59,209 nt of DNA, from assembly GCA_937898525.1 (NCBI GenBank), contig CALCBC010000106.1, forward strand, positions 1 through 59,209, read 5' to 3'. Below, piece by piece: positions 32,313 through 39,751 of this stretch (its first letter is position 1; every line of letters starts with the position of its first letter). The notes under the pieces were generated by a model. It saw only the letters and a list, made by a program, of their open reading frames with translations. It was not told the DNA's origin and did not search any database. Made by a program: the position numbers and the translations under genes. This DNA comes from an uncultured Sphingomonadales bacterium (GTDB taxonomy: Bacteria; Pseudomonadota; Alphaproteobacteria; Sphingomonadales; Sphingomonadaceae).

Positions 32313-32445
32313 CCCCCTCCCCTGCAGGGGAGAGGGCGGGGAGAGGGGCACAGGCGCAGCGCTGGAGCCCCCTCTCAACTGCGGCTAGGCAGCAAGCTGC
32401 CAAGCCTTCGTATCTCTCCCCTTGAGGGGAGAGAGCATGGCAAGC
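32313..32445. repeat. CCCTCCCC/GGGGAGGG hairpin repeat cluster
   Basis: Two short palindromes, CCCCTCCCCTGCAGGGGAGAGGG near 32313-32336 and CTCTCCCCTTGAGGGGAGAG near 32416-32437, bracket a spacer. The same type of block occurs at 17.2 kb and 52.6 kb. No coding signal is seen. Confidence 0.6.
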
Positions 32446-32460
32446 GAAGGAGAACCAAGA

Positions 32461-33465
32461 ATGCGCGCATGGAGGCTTCCGGCCGGATCCGACGGGTTCG
32501 ACAAGCTCACGCTCGAGGAGCTGCCCGATCCGACGCCCGGGCCGGGCGAGGTGCTGATCCGGATCCGCGCCTGCTCGATCAACTACCGCGACTTCGCGGT
32601 CGCCGCGGGAAAGTACTTCGGCGGTGCGCTCAAGGCGCCGGCGATCCCGCTCAGCGACGGGGCCGGGGAGGTCGTTGGGGTCGGATCCGAGGTCACGCGG
32701 TTCAAGGAAGGCGACCGGGTGCAGGGCTCGTTCTTCACCCAGTGGGAGGACGGGCCGCCGAAGGGTAGCCCCGCGCTCGGCGACGGGTTCTCGCCGGGCA
32801 TGCTCGCCGAGCTGGTCGTGCTGCCGGAACAGGCAGTCGTACCGATGGCCGAGACGCTCGACTTCGCGCAGGCCGCCTGCCTGCCGTGCGCCGGGGTGAC
32901 CGCGTGGAACGCGCTCTACGAGGGGCCGCGCGCGCTGCTGCCGGGGATGCGCGTGCTGGTGCTCGGCAGCGGCGGCGTGTCGATGCTGGCGCTGCAGCTC
33001 GCGCGCGCCGGCGGATGCGAGGTGATCGCCACCTCCTCGTCGAACGAGAAGCTCGAGCGGATCAAGGCCCTCGGCGCGGCACACGGGGTCAACTACAAGG
33101 AGGTGCCCGACTGGGGCCGTTACGTCGGGCAGGAGCTCGGCGGAGTCGACAAGGTGATCGAGGTCGGCGGGGCGGGCACGGCCGAGCAGTCCATGGCGGC
33201 GCTGCGTATGCAGGGCGAGATCGCCTTCATCGGCGTGCTGCAGCCCGAGGGCGGGCCCAACCCGCGCGGGCTGATGATGACCGCGGGCTCGATGCGCGGG
33301 ATCTTCGTCGGCTCGGCGGCGATGGCCCGGCGCCTCAACGCGGCGGTCGACGTCAACCGGATCGAGCCGCTGATCGGCAGGCGCTTCCCGTTCGAGCAGG
33401 CGAAGGACGCCTATGCCCACGCCTGGGGACCGGAGAGCTTCGCCAAGACGGTGATCGAGCTTTAG
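32461..33465 (+). CDS. Zinc-independent medium-chain dehydrogenase/reductase (quinone oxidoreductase-like)
   Basis: A 334-residue MDR protein. The N-terminal GroES-like domain carries SINYRDFAV in place of the catalytic zinc ligands of alcohol dehydrogenases, so an NADPH-dependent enoyl or quinone reductase type is more likely than a zinc alcohol dehydrogenase. The Rossmann motif reads LGSGGVSMLALQLA. The ATG at 32461 has AAGGAG upstream; an ATG at 32422 would add a tail encoded by the repeat. It could reduce an unsaturated side chain or vinyl ketone in aromatic breakdown; the substrate is not known. Confidence 0.85.
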   Translation: MRAWRLPAGSDGFDKLTLEELPDPTPGPGEVLIRIRACSINYRDFAVAAGKYFGGALKAPAIPLSDGAGEVVGVGSEVTRFKEGDRVQGSFFTQWEDGPPKGSPALGDGFSPGMLAELVVLPEQAVVPMAETLDFAQAACLPCAGVTAWNALYEGPRALLPGMRVLVLGSGGVSMLALQLARAGGCEVIATSSSNEKLERIKALGAAHGVNYKEVPDWGRYVGQELGGVDKVIEVGGAGTAEQSMAALRMQGEIAFIGVLQPEGGPNPRGLMMTAGSMRGIFVGSAAMARRLNAAVDVNRIEPLIGRRFPFEQAKDAYAHAWGPESFAKTVIEL

Positions 33466-33471
33466 GAAAGC

Positions 33472-33532
33472 GCCCTCATCCAGGCTGCGGAGACTTGGCC
33501 CCGAAGGGGCTCAGTCGGAGTTGGATGAGGGC
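33472..33532. repeat. inverted-repeat element (GCCCTCATCCA arms)
   Basis: GCCCTCATCCA (33472-33482) and TGGATGAGGGC (33522-33532) are perfect 11-bp arms enclosing a small GGCCCC-gaa-GGGGC hairpin. Arms are shared with the element at 22351-22412, so it is a second dispersed repeat family, here just after the MDR gene. Confidence 0.6.
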
Positions 33533-33585
33533 CCCTTCCCTTTCCCCGTCGCGCGCGGCATCACGGCGGGCAGAGGAGCCTGATC

Positions 33586-34485
33586 ATGTGGGAAGTGCGC
33601 GTCAGCCCCTGCGGCGATTTCGACAACCATCCGTTCGAATCGGAGCATTTCGAGGCGCGGCCGCTGAGCGCAGCGATGGGCGCCGAGATCGTCGGGCCGC
33701 GGCTGACCGAGCTCAGCGACGCGGCGTTCGAGGACTTCAAGCGCGCGCTCTACCACCACAAGATGCTGTTCATCCGCGACCAGCACCTGAGCCACGCCGA
33801 GCACGAGGAGTGGGCGGCGCGGCTCGGGCCGTTCGCGGTCGACGCCTACACGCAGGGCGTCGAGGGGCACCGCAACGTCCACCCGATCATCAAGGAGGCG
33901 GACACGCGGGTTCCGTCGCTGTTCGGCGGCGGGTGGCACACCGATTCGCCGTTCCTCGCCGAGCCGCCGGCGATCACCACGCTGCGTGCGGTCGAGGTGC
34001 CGCCCTACGGCGGCGACACGACCTGGTGCAACTCGGCGCTCGCCTTCCGGCACCTCAGCAAGACCTACCAGGACATGCTGCGCGGGCTGCGCGTGCACAT
34101 GTCGGCACGGAACAACTACCTGACGCAGGAGACGCTGCTCGGGACCGCGATCCAGTTCTCCAGCGAGGAAACGCGCCGCGCGGGGTTCGAAGGGCGGTAC
34201 CACCCGCTGGTCCGCACCCATCCCGAGACCGGCGAGGAATCGCTCTACATCTGCGACACCTACACGATCGGCTTCGAGGGGATGACGACCCGCGAGGCGA
34301 AGCCGATCGTCGACTTCCTCGTCGCCCACGTGACCCAGCACGCGTTCACCTGCCGGCTCAAGTGGGAGCCGGGAATGGTCGCGCTGTGGGATAACCGGCT
34401 GACGATGCACCTCGGGCCGAACGACTACGATGGCTTCCGGCGCGAGATGTACCGGACGACGACCGCGGGGACGGTGCCGGTCTAG
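33586..34485 (+). CDS. TauD/TfdA family Fe(II)/2-oxoglutarate dioxygenase
   Basis: A 299-residue member of the TauD/TfdA family. The iron site is visible as WHTD (His, Asp near residues 123-125) with the distal His in MHLGPNDYDG and the 2-oxoglutarate-binding Arg in the following RREMYR. These enzymes hydroxylate a substrate while decarboxylating 2-oxoglutarate; substrates include sulfonates and phenoxyacetates, whose ether bonds are cleaved. An aryl-ether-type substrate would fit the setting but is only inferred. A 512-bp stretch without a clear gene follows. Confidence 0.9.
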   Translation: MWEVRVSPCGDFDNHPFESEHFEARPLSAAMGAEIVGPRLTELSDAAFEDFKRALYHHKMLFIRDQHLSHAEHEEWAARLGPFAVDAYTQGVEGHRNVHPIIKEADTRVPSLFGGGWHTDSPFLAEPPAITTLRAVEVPPYGGDTTWCNSALAFRHLSKTYQDMLRGLRVHMSARNNYLTQETLLGTAIQFSSEETRRAGFEGRYHPLVRTHPETGEESLYICDTYTIGFEGMTTREAKPIVDFLVAHVTQHAFTCRLKWEPGMVALWDNRLTMHLGPNDYDGFRREMYRTTTAGTVPV

Positions 34486-34997
34486 GCGCGCGTCAGCGCC
34501 CGCCGGCGAGCGCGGGATTGCGCCAGAAGACGTCGCACGAGCGGACGGGTCCGGCCGGCGGCCTGGGCATCACAGGATTGCCGTGCGTGAGCATCGTTGC
34601 GAACGGCGGACGGGGCTACGCACAACCGTCTGCTCGGCCCTGTGGTGCGAGGCGGTGGCGGTGCGGGCTCGCGTCCGTCTCGCCTGCCGTCGGGGCATAC
34701 CCCGAGCTTGTCCGGGCCGAGGCCCGGTCCTCGCATCCCGGGACGGACACGCGTTTGGACGACGATGTCCGTCAGCGTGCCGGCCGGATCGCGCGGGGGA
34801 CAGAGAGCGAAGCGCTTACCGCCCCCGCACCCGTCGCTGGTGCCAGCTTGCGCCGGCGGACGGCCATATAACCGATATGGTTTGTTTTGTCAAGAGGTAT
34901 TTTCCGGAACCGCCTCTCCGCCAGTGCCGTTGCAGGCTGCCAGATCTTCTGGAATAACTCGGACATATTCGATGTCCGACGTCCGGGGAGACTTCCG
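34486..34997. other. 512-bp gap with palindromes and small open frames
   Basis: No convincing full gene. On the minus strand, 34499-34600 encodes a short frame ending in CDVFWRNPALAGGR with high third-position GC, which looks like the tail of a lost gene. Closer to the esterase start are several palindromes: AACC-gatat-GGTT (near 34870-34882), CCAGA-tct-TCTGG (34940-34952) and TCGGACAT-attcg-ATGTCCGA (34959-34979). The A+T-rich tract TTTGTTTTGTCAAG at about 34880 may include promoter elements. The esterase gene therefore appears to have its own regulated promoter. Confidence 0.5.
34959..34979. promoter_or_regulatory. perfect 8-bp inverted repeat before the esterase gene
   Basis: TCGGACAT-attcg-ATGTCCGA has perfect arms with a 5-nt spacer and ends 18 nt before the ATG at 34998. 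It could be an operator, or an RNA hairpin close to the GGGGAG ribosome binding site. Confidence 0.45.
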
Positions 34998-36173
34998 ATG
35001 CGATCCGTCCTTGCGCTGCTGGCCGCCGGTGCGGCCCTCGTCGCCATCCCTGCCGCGGCGCAGGACGCCGACCCGCCGCCGGTCGTCGAGGACTTCGCGC
35101 CCTCGTCGCTGAACCAGCCGGGCCAGCAGTACCCGCAGGTCAATTCACAGGGCTACGTGCGCTTCCGCGTCGAAGCCCCGCAGGCGCAGAGCGTGCGGGC
35201 CACGCTCGGCCTCGGCGGGCAAGGCGGCACGGTGCTCCACAAGGCCGAGGACGGGGCATGGGTCGGAACCACGGCCGGGCCGCTCGACGAGGGGTTCCAC
35301 TATTATCACCTCGAGGTCGACGGCGGCACGTTCAACGATCCGGGCGCGCTCAACTTCTTCGGTTCGCGGCGCTGGGAAAGCGGCGTCGAGGTGCCCGCGC
35401 ACGATGCCGATTTCTACGCGCTGAAGGATGTCCCGCACGGCCAGGTGCGGCAGGTGCTGTTCCCCTCGCCGAGCACCGGCACGCAGCGCCGCGCGTTCGT
35501 CTACACGCCGCCCGGCTACGACCAGAGCACCGAGCGTTACCCGGTGCTCTACCTGCAGCACGGATGGGGCGAGGACGAGACCGCCTGGACCAACCAGGGG
35601 CGCGCCAACCTGATCATGGACAACCTGATCGCCGAGGGGAAAGTGCGGCCGTTCATCATCGTGATGACCTACGGCATGACCAACGACATCACCCCTGGCG
35701 CACCCGGGGGCCTCGCCGCGTTCGACATCAGGCCGTTCCAGACGGTGCTGCTCGACGAGCTGATCCCCTACGTGGACCGCGAGTTCCGCACGCTGGCCGA
35801 CGCCGATCACCGGGCGATGGCGGGTCTTTCGATGGGCGGGTTCGAGACCAAGCTGATCACCACCGCGAACGTCGGCATCTTCGGCTACGTCGGCCTGTTC
35901 AGCGGCGGCACGTTCTCGGTCGAGGACGTGGCCAATGCGCCGGGCTTCCGCGACGAGGTCAAGCTGGTGTTCGTCAGCTTCGGCAGCCGCGAGCTCGCCA
36001 ACAGGCGAACCGCGCCGCCCGGCGTGCCCGAGAGCGACCCCGCCGCCAATGCGGCGGCGCTCAAGGCGTCGGGGTTCAACAGCGTGTTCTACGTGTCGCC
36101 CGACACGGCCCACGAGTTCCTGACGTGGCGGCGCAGCCTGCGCGAATTCGCCCCGCTGCTGTTCCGCGAGTGA
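34998..36173 (+). CDS. Secreted esterase, CE1/feruloyl-esterase-like
   Basis: A 391-residue protein with a signal peptide (to about AAAQDA), an N-terminal beta-sandwich like that of enterochelin esterases (near residues 45-125), and an alpha/beta-hydrolase domain. The nucleophile elbow is GLSMGG (near residue 275) and a late His is in TAHEF. Family members release ferulate or other acids from sugar esters or cleave ferric enterobactin. In this aromatic-catabolic setting a feruloyl-type esterase is the more natural reading, but the substrate is inferred. The start has GGGGAG upstream. Confidence 0.85.
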   Translation: MRSVLALLAAGAALVAIPAAAQDADPPPVVEDFAPSSLNQPGQQYPQVNSQGYVRFRVEAPQAQSVRATLGLGGQGGTVLHKAEDGAWVGTTAGPLDEGFHYYHLEVDGGTFNDPGALNFFGSRRWESGVEVPAHDADFYALKDVPHGQVRQVLFPSPSTGTQRRAFVYTPPGYDQSTERYPVLYLQHGWGEDETAWTNQGRANLIMDNLIAEGKVRPFIIVMTYGMTNDITPGAPGGLAAFDIRPFQTVLLDELIPYVDREFRTLADADHRAMAGLSMGGFETKLITTANVGIFGYVGLFSGGTFSVEDVANAPGFRDEVKLVFVSFGSRELANRRTAPPGVPESDPAANAAALKASGFNSVFYVSPDTAHEFLTWRRSLREFAPLLFRE

Positions 36174-36185
36174 GCGACGGATCGC

Positions 36186-36587
36186 TCAGTCGGCGAAGAA
36201 GTTCAGCTCGAGCAGCACGTTGTTCGGATCGGGCGTGAATATCTGCCGCAGGTTGATCGCCGAGACGAGGTTCTCCTGGTACTCGGCGCCCATCTCGTCG
36301 AGCCGGCCCTTCACTTCCTCGTAGCCGGTGCAGCGCAGCGCGACGTGGTGCAGCGCGCCGGTCAGGCTGCCCGGCTGCACCTCGCGGTCGTAGGCGCGGT
36401 AGCAGTCGAGCGAGTTGATGTGGATGATCGCGCGATCCTCGGCGTCGAACATCCAGGTGGCGGTCTCCGGAGTCAGCGGGGGCGGTGCGTCCTTGCGCAC
36501 GAGGCCGAGCAGGCGGCCGTAGAACTCAGCCGTCTCGTCGAGCCTGTCGGTGATGATGTTGACGTGGTCGAGCGCCTCGACGTTCAT
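36186..36587 (-). CDS. VOC (glyoxalase/dioxygenase) family protein
   Basis: A 133-residue vicinal-oxygen-chelate protein with two beta-alpha-beta-beta-beta halves. Metal-ligand candidates are His in LDHVNI, His in HHVAL and Glu in LLELNF. Members are glyoxalases, isomerases, extradiol dioxygenases or resistance proteins. The ATG at 36587 has AGGAAGG upstream. It is divergent from the ligM-like gene, with a perfect candidate operator in the 116-bp gap, so both genes are probably controlled together. A role in handling an aromatic or keto-acid intermediate is inferred. Confidence 0.85.
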   Translation of the reverse strand: MNVEALDHVNIITDRLDETAEFYGRLLGLVRKDAPPPLTPETATWMFDAEDRAIIHINSLDCYRAYDREVQPGSLTGALHHVALRCTGYEEVKGRLDEMGAEYQENLVSAINLRQIFTPDPNNVLLELNFFAD

Positions 36588-36641
36588 GTTACGCCTTCCT
36601 CTCTCGGGCTGCCGCTTTCCCCTTGCACCCCTAGCCGAATA

Positions 36642-36660
36642 TTGTATGTGCCGCATACAA
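36642..36660. promoter_or_regulatory. perfect 19-bp operator TTGTATG-n5-CATACAA
   Basis: TTGTATG-TGCCG-CATACAA is a perfect 7-bp inverted repeat with 5-nt spacer, centred between the divergent VOC gene and the ligM-like gene. It lies 44 nt from the ligM-like ATG and 55 nt from the VOC ATG. It is the best member of a motif family seen at 793, 15846, 18570 and 23709. The size and symmetry fit a dimeric MarR- or GntR-type repressor; a MarR-type protein, DesR, is reported to control vanillate and syringate genes in SYK-6. Confidence 0.65.
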
Positions 36661-36703
36661 ATTTCGCATATGTGATTCTTTCATGAGTGAGAGGAACCTC
36701 TTG

Positions 36704-38113
36704 ATGGCCGCGAACCTTGAGCAGATCCTGCAGAACACGCCCGACATCGTGGCGAAACTGCGCAATTCGCAGATCGGCGCCTACGTCTACCCGGTGGTCG
36801 CACCGGAGTTCTCGAACTGGCGCTCGGAGCAGTGGGCGTGGCAGCACAGCGCGGTCCTGTTCGACCAGTCTCACCACATGGTCGATCTCTACATCAAGGG
36901 TCCCGATGCGCTGAAGCTGCTCAGCGACACGATGATCAACTCGCCGGTCGGCTGGGAGCCGAACAAGGCGAAGCAGTACGTCCCGACCACCCCCTACGGC
37001 CACGTGATCGGCGACGGCATCATCTTCTACCTCGACAAGGAAGAGTTCGTGTACGTCGGCCGCGCGCCGGCCGCGAACTGGCTGCGTTTCCACGGTGAGA
37101 CCGGCGGCTACAACGTCGAGATCATCCACGACGACCGCAGCCCGAGCCGCCCGATGGGCAAGCCGGTCAAGCGCATCAGCTGGCGCTTCCAGATCCAGGG
37201 CCCGCGCGCCTGGGACGTGATCGAGAAGCTCAACGGCGCCCCGCTCGACAAGCTCAAGTTCTTCAACATGTCGACGATGAAGATCGGCGACAAGACCGTC
37301 CGCACGCTGCGCCATGGCATGGCCGGCTCGCCGGGCCTCGAGATCTGGGGCCCCTACGAGGACCAGGACTACATCCGCGAGCAGATCCTCAAGGCGGGTG
37401 AAGAGTTCGGCCTGATCCCGGTCGGCAGCCGCGCCTATCCGTCGAACACGCTCGAGTCGGGCTGGATCCCGAGCCCGCTGCCGGCGATCTACACCGGCGA
37501 CGAGCTGAAGAGCTACCGCGAGTGGCTGCCGGCCAACTCGTACGAGGCGACCGGCGCGATCGGCGGCTCGTTCGTCGGCAAGTCGATCGAGGACTACTAC
37601 CTGAACCCGTGGGAGCTCGGCTACGGCCCGTTCGTCAAGTTCGACCACGACTTCATCGGCGCCGACGCGCTGAAGAAGATCGACCCGGCCGAGCAGCGCA
37701 AGAAGGTCACCCTCGAGTGGAACAAGGAGGACATCCAGAAGATCGTCTCCTCGCTGTTCGAGCCCGAGGGCGAGCAGTACAAGTTCTTCGACCTGCCGCT
37801 CGCGAACTACGCCAACTCGAACTACGACTCGGTCGTCGACACCGACGGCAACGTGGTCGGCCTGTCGATGTTCACCGGCTACTCGTTCAACGAGAAGAAG
37901 GCGCTGTCGCTCGCCACGGTCGATCACGAGATCCCGCTCGGCACCGAGCTCCACGTCGTGTGGGGCGAGGACCCGAACACGCAGAAGACCACGGTCGAGC
38001 CGCACAAGCAGATCAAGGTCCGCGCGATCGTCTCGCCGGTGCCGTACAGCCAGATGTCGCGCGAGACTTATGCGACCGGCTGGCGCACCTCGCGCAAGCT
38101 CGAGACCGCGTAA
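36704..38113 (+). CDS. ligM: Tetrahydrofolate-dependent aryl O-demethylase (LigM-like; DesA relative)
   Basis: Transfers the methyl group of vanillate (and probably 3-O-methylgallate) to tetrahydrofolate, giving protocatechuate or gallate and 5-methyl-tetrahydrofolate. It is a 469-residue GcvT-fold protein. Long stretches match LigM, such as NSQIGAYVYPVVAPEFSNWR. Tyr245 in VGSRAYPSN corresponds to the catalytic Tyr247 of LigM. The ATG at 36704 has GAGAGG 9 nt upstream; an ATG at 36683 has none. Syringate demethylase DesA is a close relative, so the substrate is likely but not certain. No metF or folD gene follows, unlike in SYK-6. Confidence 0.9.
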   Translation: MAANLEQILQNTPDIVAKLRNSQIGAYVYPVVAPEFSNWRSEQWAWQHSAVLFDQSHHMVDLYIKGPDALKLLSDTMINSPVGWEPNKAKQYVPTTPYGHVIGDGIIFYLDKEEFVYVGRAPAANWLRFHGETGGYNVEIIHDDRSPSRPMGKPVKRISWRFQIQGPRAWDVIEKLNGAPLDKLKFFNMSTMKIGDKTVRTLRHGMAGSPGLEIWGPYEDQDYIREQILKAGEEFGLIPVGSRAYPSNTLESGWIPSPLPAIYTGDELKSYREWLPANSYEATGAIGGSFVGKSIEDYYLNPWELGYGPFVKFDHDFIGADALKKIDPAEQRKKVTLEWNKEDIQKIVSSLFEPEGEQYKFFDLPLANYANSNYDSVVDTDGNVVGLSMFTGYSFNEKKALSLATVDHEIPLGTELHVVWGEDPNTQKTTVEPHKQIKVRAIVSPVPYSQMSRETYATGWRTSRKLETA

Positions 38114-38164
38114 CCCGCTAGACGGGGCCTCACCTCCCCCCAAACCCGGGGCCCCGGCTAAAGG

Positions 38165-38206
38165 ATGGCCCATGGACCGGAGACGGTTCATGGGCCATTT
38201 CTTTTT
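38165..38206 (+). terminator. Rho-independent terminator after the ligM-like gene
   Basis: ATGGCCCATGGACCG and its near-complement (one G-U pair) form a 15-bp stem with a GAGA loop, followed by TTTCTTTTT. It sits 51 nt after the stop codon. Confidence 0.9.
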
Positions 38207-38347
38207 GGGGAGGCAGCAGGGGAATTGGGGATTGGGCAACAGGCAATAGCGGTAAGGGTGACGCGCGCAGACGTCCGAGCATACAATCCTGCTGCCTGTT
38301 GCCTCCCGCCCCTACCGTACTGCCTCACAACAACGGGAGACACGCAC

Positions 38348-39028
38348 ATGGCCGACTACGTCCTCGTCCACGGCGCCTGGGGTGGCAACCAGAGCTATGC
38401 GCAGACGGTGCGCGATCTCGAGGCGGCGGGACACCGCGCGCTCGCCTGCACCTTGCGCGGGCTCGGTTCGCGGCAGGCGGAACTGCATCCGGGGATCACG
38501 CTCAGCGACCACATCGACGACGTCTGCGCGCAGGTCGAGGAAGCGGGGTTCGACCGCTTCATCCTCGCCGGGCACTCGTACGGCGGAATGGTCATCACCG
38601 GCGTCGCCGCCCGGCTTGGCGCGCGGATCGAAGCGATCGCCTACATCGACGCGTTTCTGCCCGGCGACGGCGAGAGCCTGTGGGACATCACCGGCGAGTA
38701 CGAGCACAACTGGTACATCGACACCCAGAAGCACAAGCCGGGCTACGTCGACCCGATCGGCGCGAGCGACTTCGAGGTTGTGCCCGGCGTGGTCGGCTAT
38801 CACCCGCTGCTGACGCTGCTCGAGGCGGTGAAGCTGACCGGTGCGGAGGCGTCGATCCCGCGCAAGGCCTATATCTTCGCCACCGGCTACCAGCCGACGC
38901 CGTTCCCGCGCTTCGCCGAAAAGGCGCGCGCCGAGGGGTGGGAGTACTACGAGACCGACTGCGACCACTTCGTGATGCAGAACCGTCCCGAACTGACCGC
39001 GCAGGTTCTTCTAGGCCTCGCCGAGTGA
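38348..39028 (+). CDS. Alpha/beta hydrolase
   Basis: A 226-residue cytoplasmic alpha/beta hydrolase resembling the salicylate-esterase/methylesterase group. Features are the oxyanion region VLVHGAWGG near residues 5-13, the nucleophile elbow GHSYGG (Ser near residue 77) and His in CDHFVM near the end. It probably cleaves a small ester such as a methyl ester of an aromatic or plant hormone acid. The ATG at 38348 follows GGGAGACACG. It sits 14 nt upstream of a small helix-hairpin-helix gene in the same direction. Confidence 0.88.
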   Translation: MADYVLVHGAWGGNQSYAQTVRDLEAAGHRALACTLRGLGSRQAELHPGITLSDHIDDVCAQVEEAGFDRFILAGHSYGGMVITGVAARLGARIEAIAYIDAFLPGDGESLWDITGEYEHNWYIDTQKHKPGYVDPIGASDFEVVPGVVGYHPLLTLLEAVKLTGAEASIPRKAYIFATGYQPTPFPRFAEKARAEGWEYYETDCDHFVMQNRPELTAQVLLGLAE

Positions 39029-39041
39029 GGAGAAGGGCGCG

Positions 39042-39230
39042 ATGAGCGAGTTCGCCTTCCTCGCCGCGCCGGCGCAACGGGCGCTGGCGAATGCCGGAAT
39101 CACCGGCTTCGCCGAGCTCGCCCGCTGGCGCGAAGCCGACCTGCTGGCGCTGCACGGCATGGGGCCCAGCGCGCTGCGCCGCCTGGCGGCAGAGATGGCC
39201 GCGCGGGGGATCGGCTTCGCGGACGGCTAG
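39042..39230 (+). CDS. Small helix-hairpin-helix protein, 62 aa
   Basis: A 62-residue protein with an RNA-polymerase-alpha-CTD/helix-hairpin-helix pattern: ARALANAGITGFAELA-like turn, then LLALHGMGPSALRRL. Such single domains bind nucleic acid or fold as adaptors. It follows the alpha/beta hydrolase by 14 nt with AGAAGGGCG as a ribosome binding site, so the two are probably one transcript. Function unknown. Confidence 0.75.
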   Translation: MSEFAFLAAPAQRALANAGITGFAELARWREADLLALHGMGPSALRRLAAEMAARGIGFADG

Positions 39231-39232
39231 CG

Positions 39233-39466
39233 TCAGGTGGCGCTGGGCCTCGTCTTCGGCTGCGCTTCGGCGGGCTTCGCCTGGCGGTCCCTGTAGCGCT
39301 TGAAGGCGTAGCCGCCAGCCAGCGCGGCGATCAGGCCCACCGGGCCGAGCCGCTTCGCCAGCGCCGCCGCGCCGACTCCGAGCAGGGCGCCGCCGGTCCC
39401 GCCGACGCCGCTGACGTGGTCCGCGGCCTTGGCCCCGACGATGCCACCGAGAATCTTGCCGAACAT
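39233..39466 (-). CDS. Small glycine/alanine-rich protein, 77 aa
   Basis: I do not recognise a named family. The 77-residue protein starts MFGKILGGIVGAKAADH and has two glycine-rich hydrophobic stretches that may span or insert into the membrane, followed by a basic C-terminal tail. AAGGAG lies just before the ATG at 39466. It converges on the helix-hairpin-helix gene. Comparable proteins in sphingomonads are annotated as hypothetical. Confidence 0.7.
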   Translation of the reverse strand: MFGKILGGIVGAKAADHVSGVGGTGGALLGVGAAALAKRLGPVGLIAALAGGYAFKRYRDRQAKPAEAQPKTRPSAT

Positions 39467-39564
39467 GTCGATCTCCTTGATTGCGTTGTCGAATAGAGCG
39501 GCGGACCGGGCATTCGGTTCCGCGCGCTTGCATCGGCGCGCGCCGGGCCCTAGGGGCGGCGCGT

Positions 39565-39674
39565 CATCTGGGGAGTAGCCGACCGCCGACCGGCGGGGCC
39601 TGACCGTCAACATGCTTGGCCGAGAGGCCATGGCGGCAGGAGGCGCGGACAAGTCCGCACCGAGCGAGACCAAT
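39565..39674 (+). ncRNA. yybP-ykoY manganese riboswitch
   Basis: The 5' leader of the GDT1-family gene contains the full yybP-ykoY consensus landmarks in order: GGGGAGTAGCC near 39570-39580, CCTGACCGTCAACATGCTTGG near 39599-39619, and GCGGACAAGTCCGC followed by ACCGAGCGAGACCA near 39645-39672. This aptamer senses Mn2+ and turns on Mn export. A further hairpin, CCACCGCC-tgcc-GGGCGGGTGG, lies between it and the start codon and could be the expression platform. Boundaries are approximate. Confidence 0.93.
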
Positions 39675-39751
39675 GACGTCGGGCCACCGCCTGCCGGGCG
39701 GGTGGCGCGATGTCGTTGGATCCGCGTTCTGCCCGGCACCGGAAAGTCTCG

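Noticed and set aside
36683..36703. Upstream ATG as start of the ligM-like gene
   Set aside because: No ribosome binding site precedes 36683, while GAGAGG lies 9 nt before ATG 36704 and the shorter protein matches the LigM length.
36704..38113. Glycine cleavage T-protein (GcvT)
   Set aside because: The fold is shared, but length and long matching segments, including the SRAYPSN tyrosine, are those of LigM/DesA, and no other glycine-cleavage genes are present.
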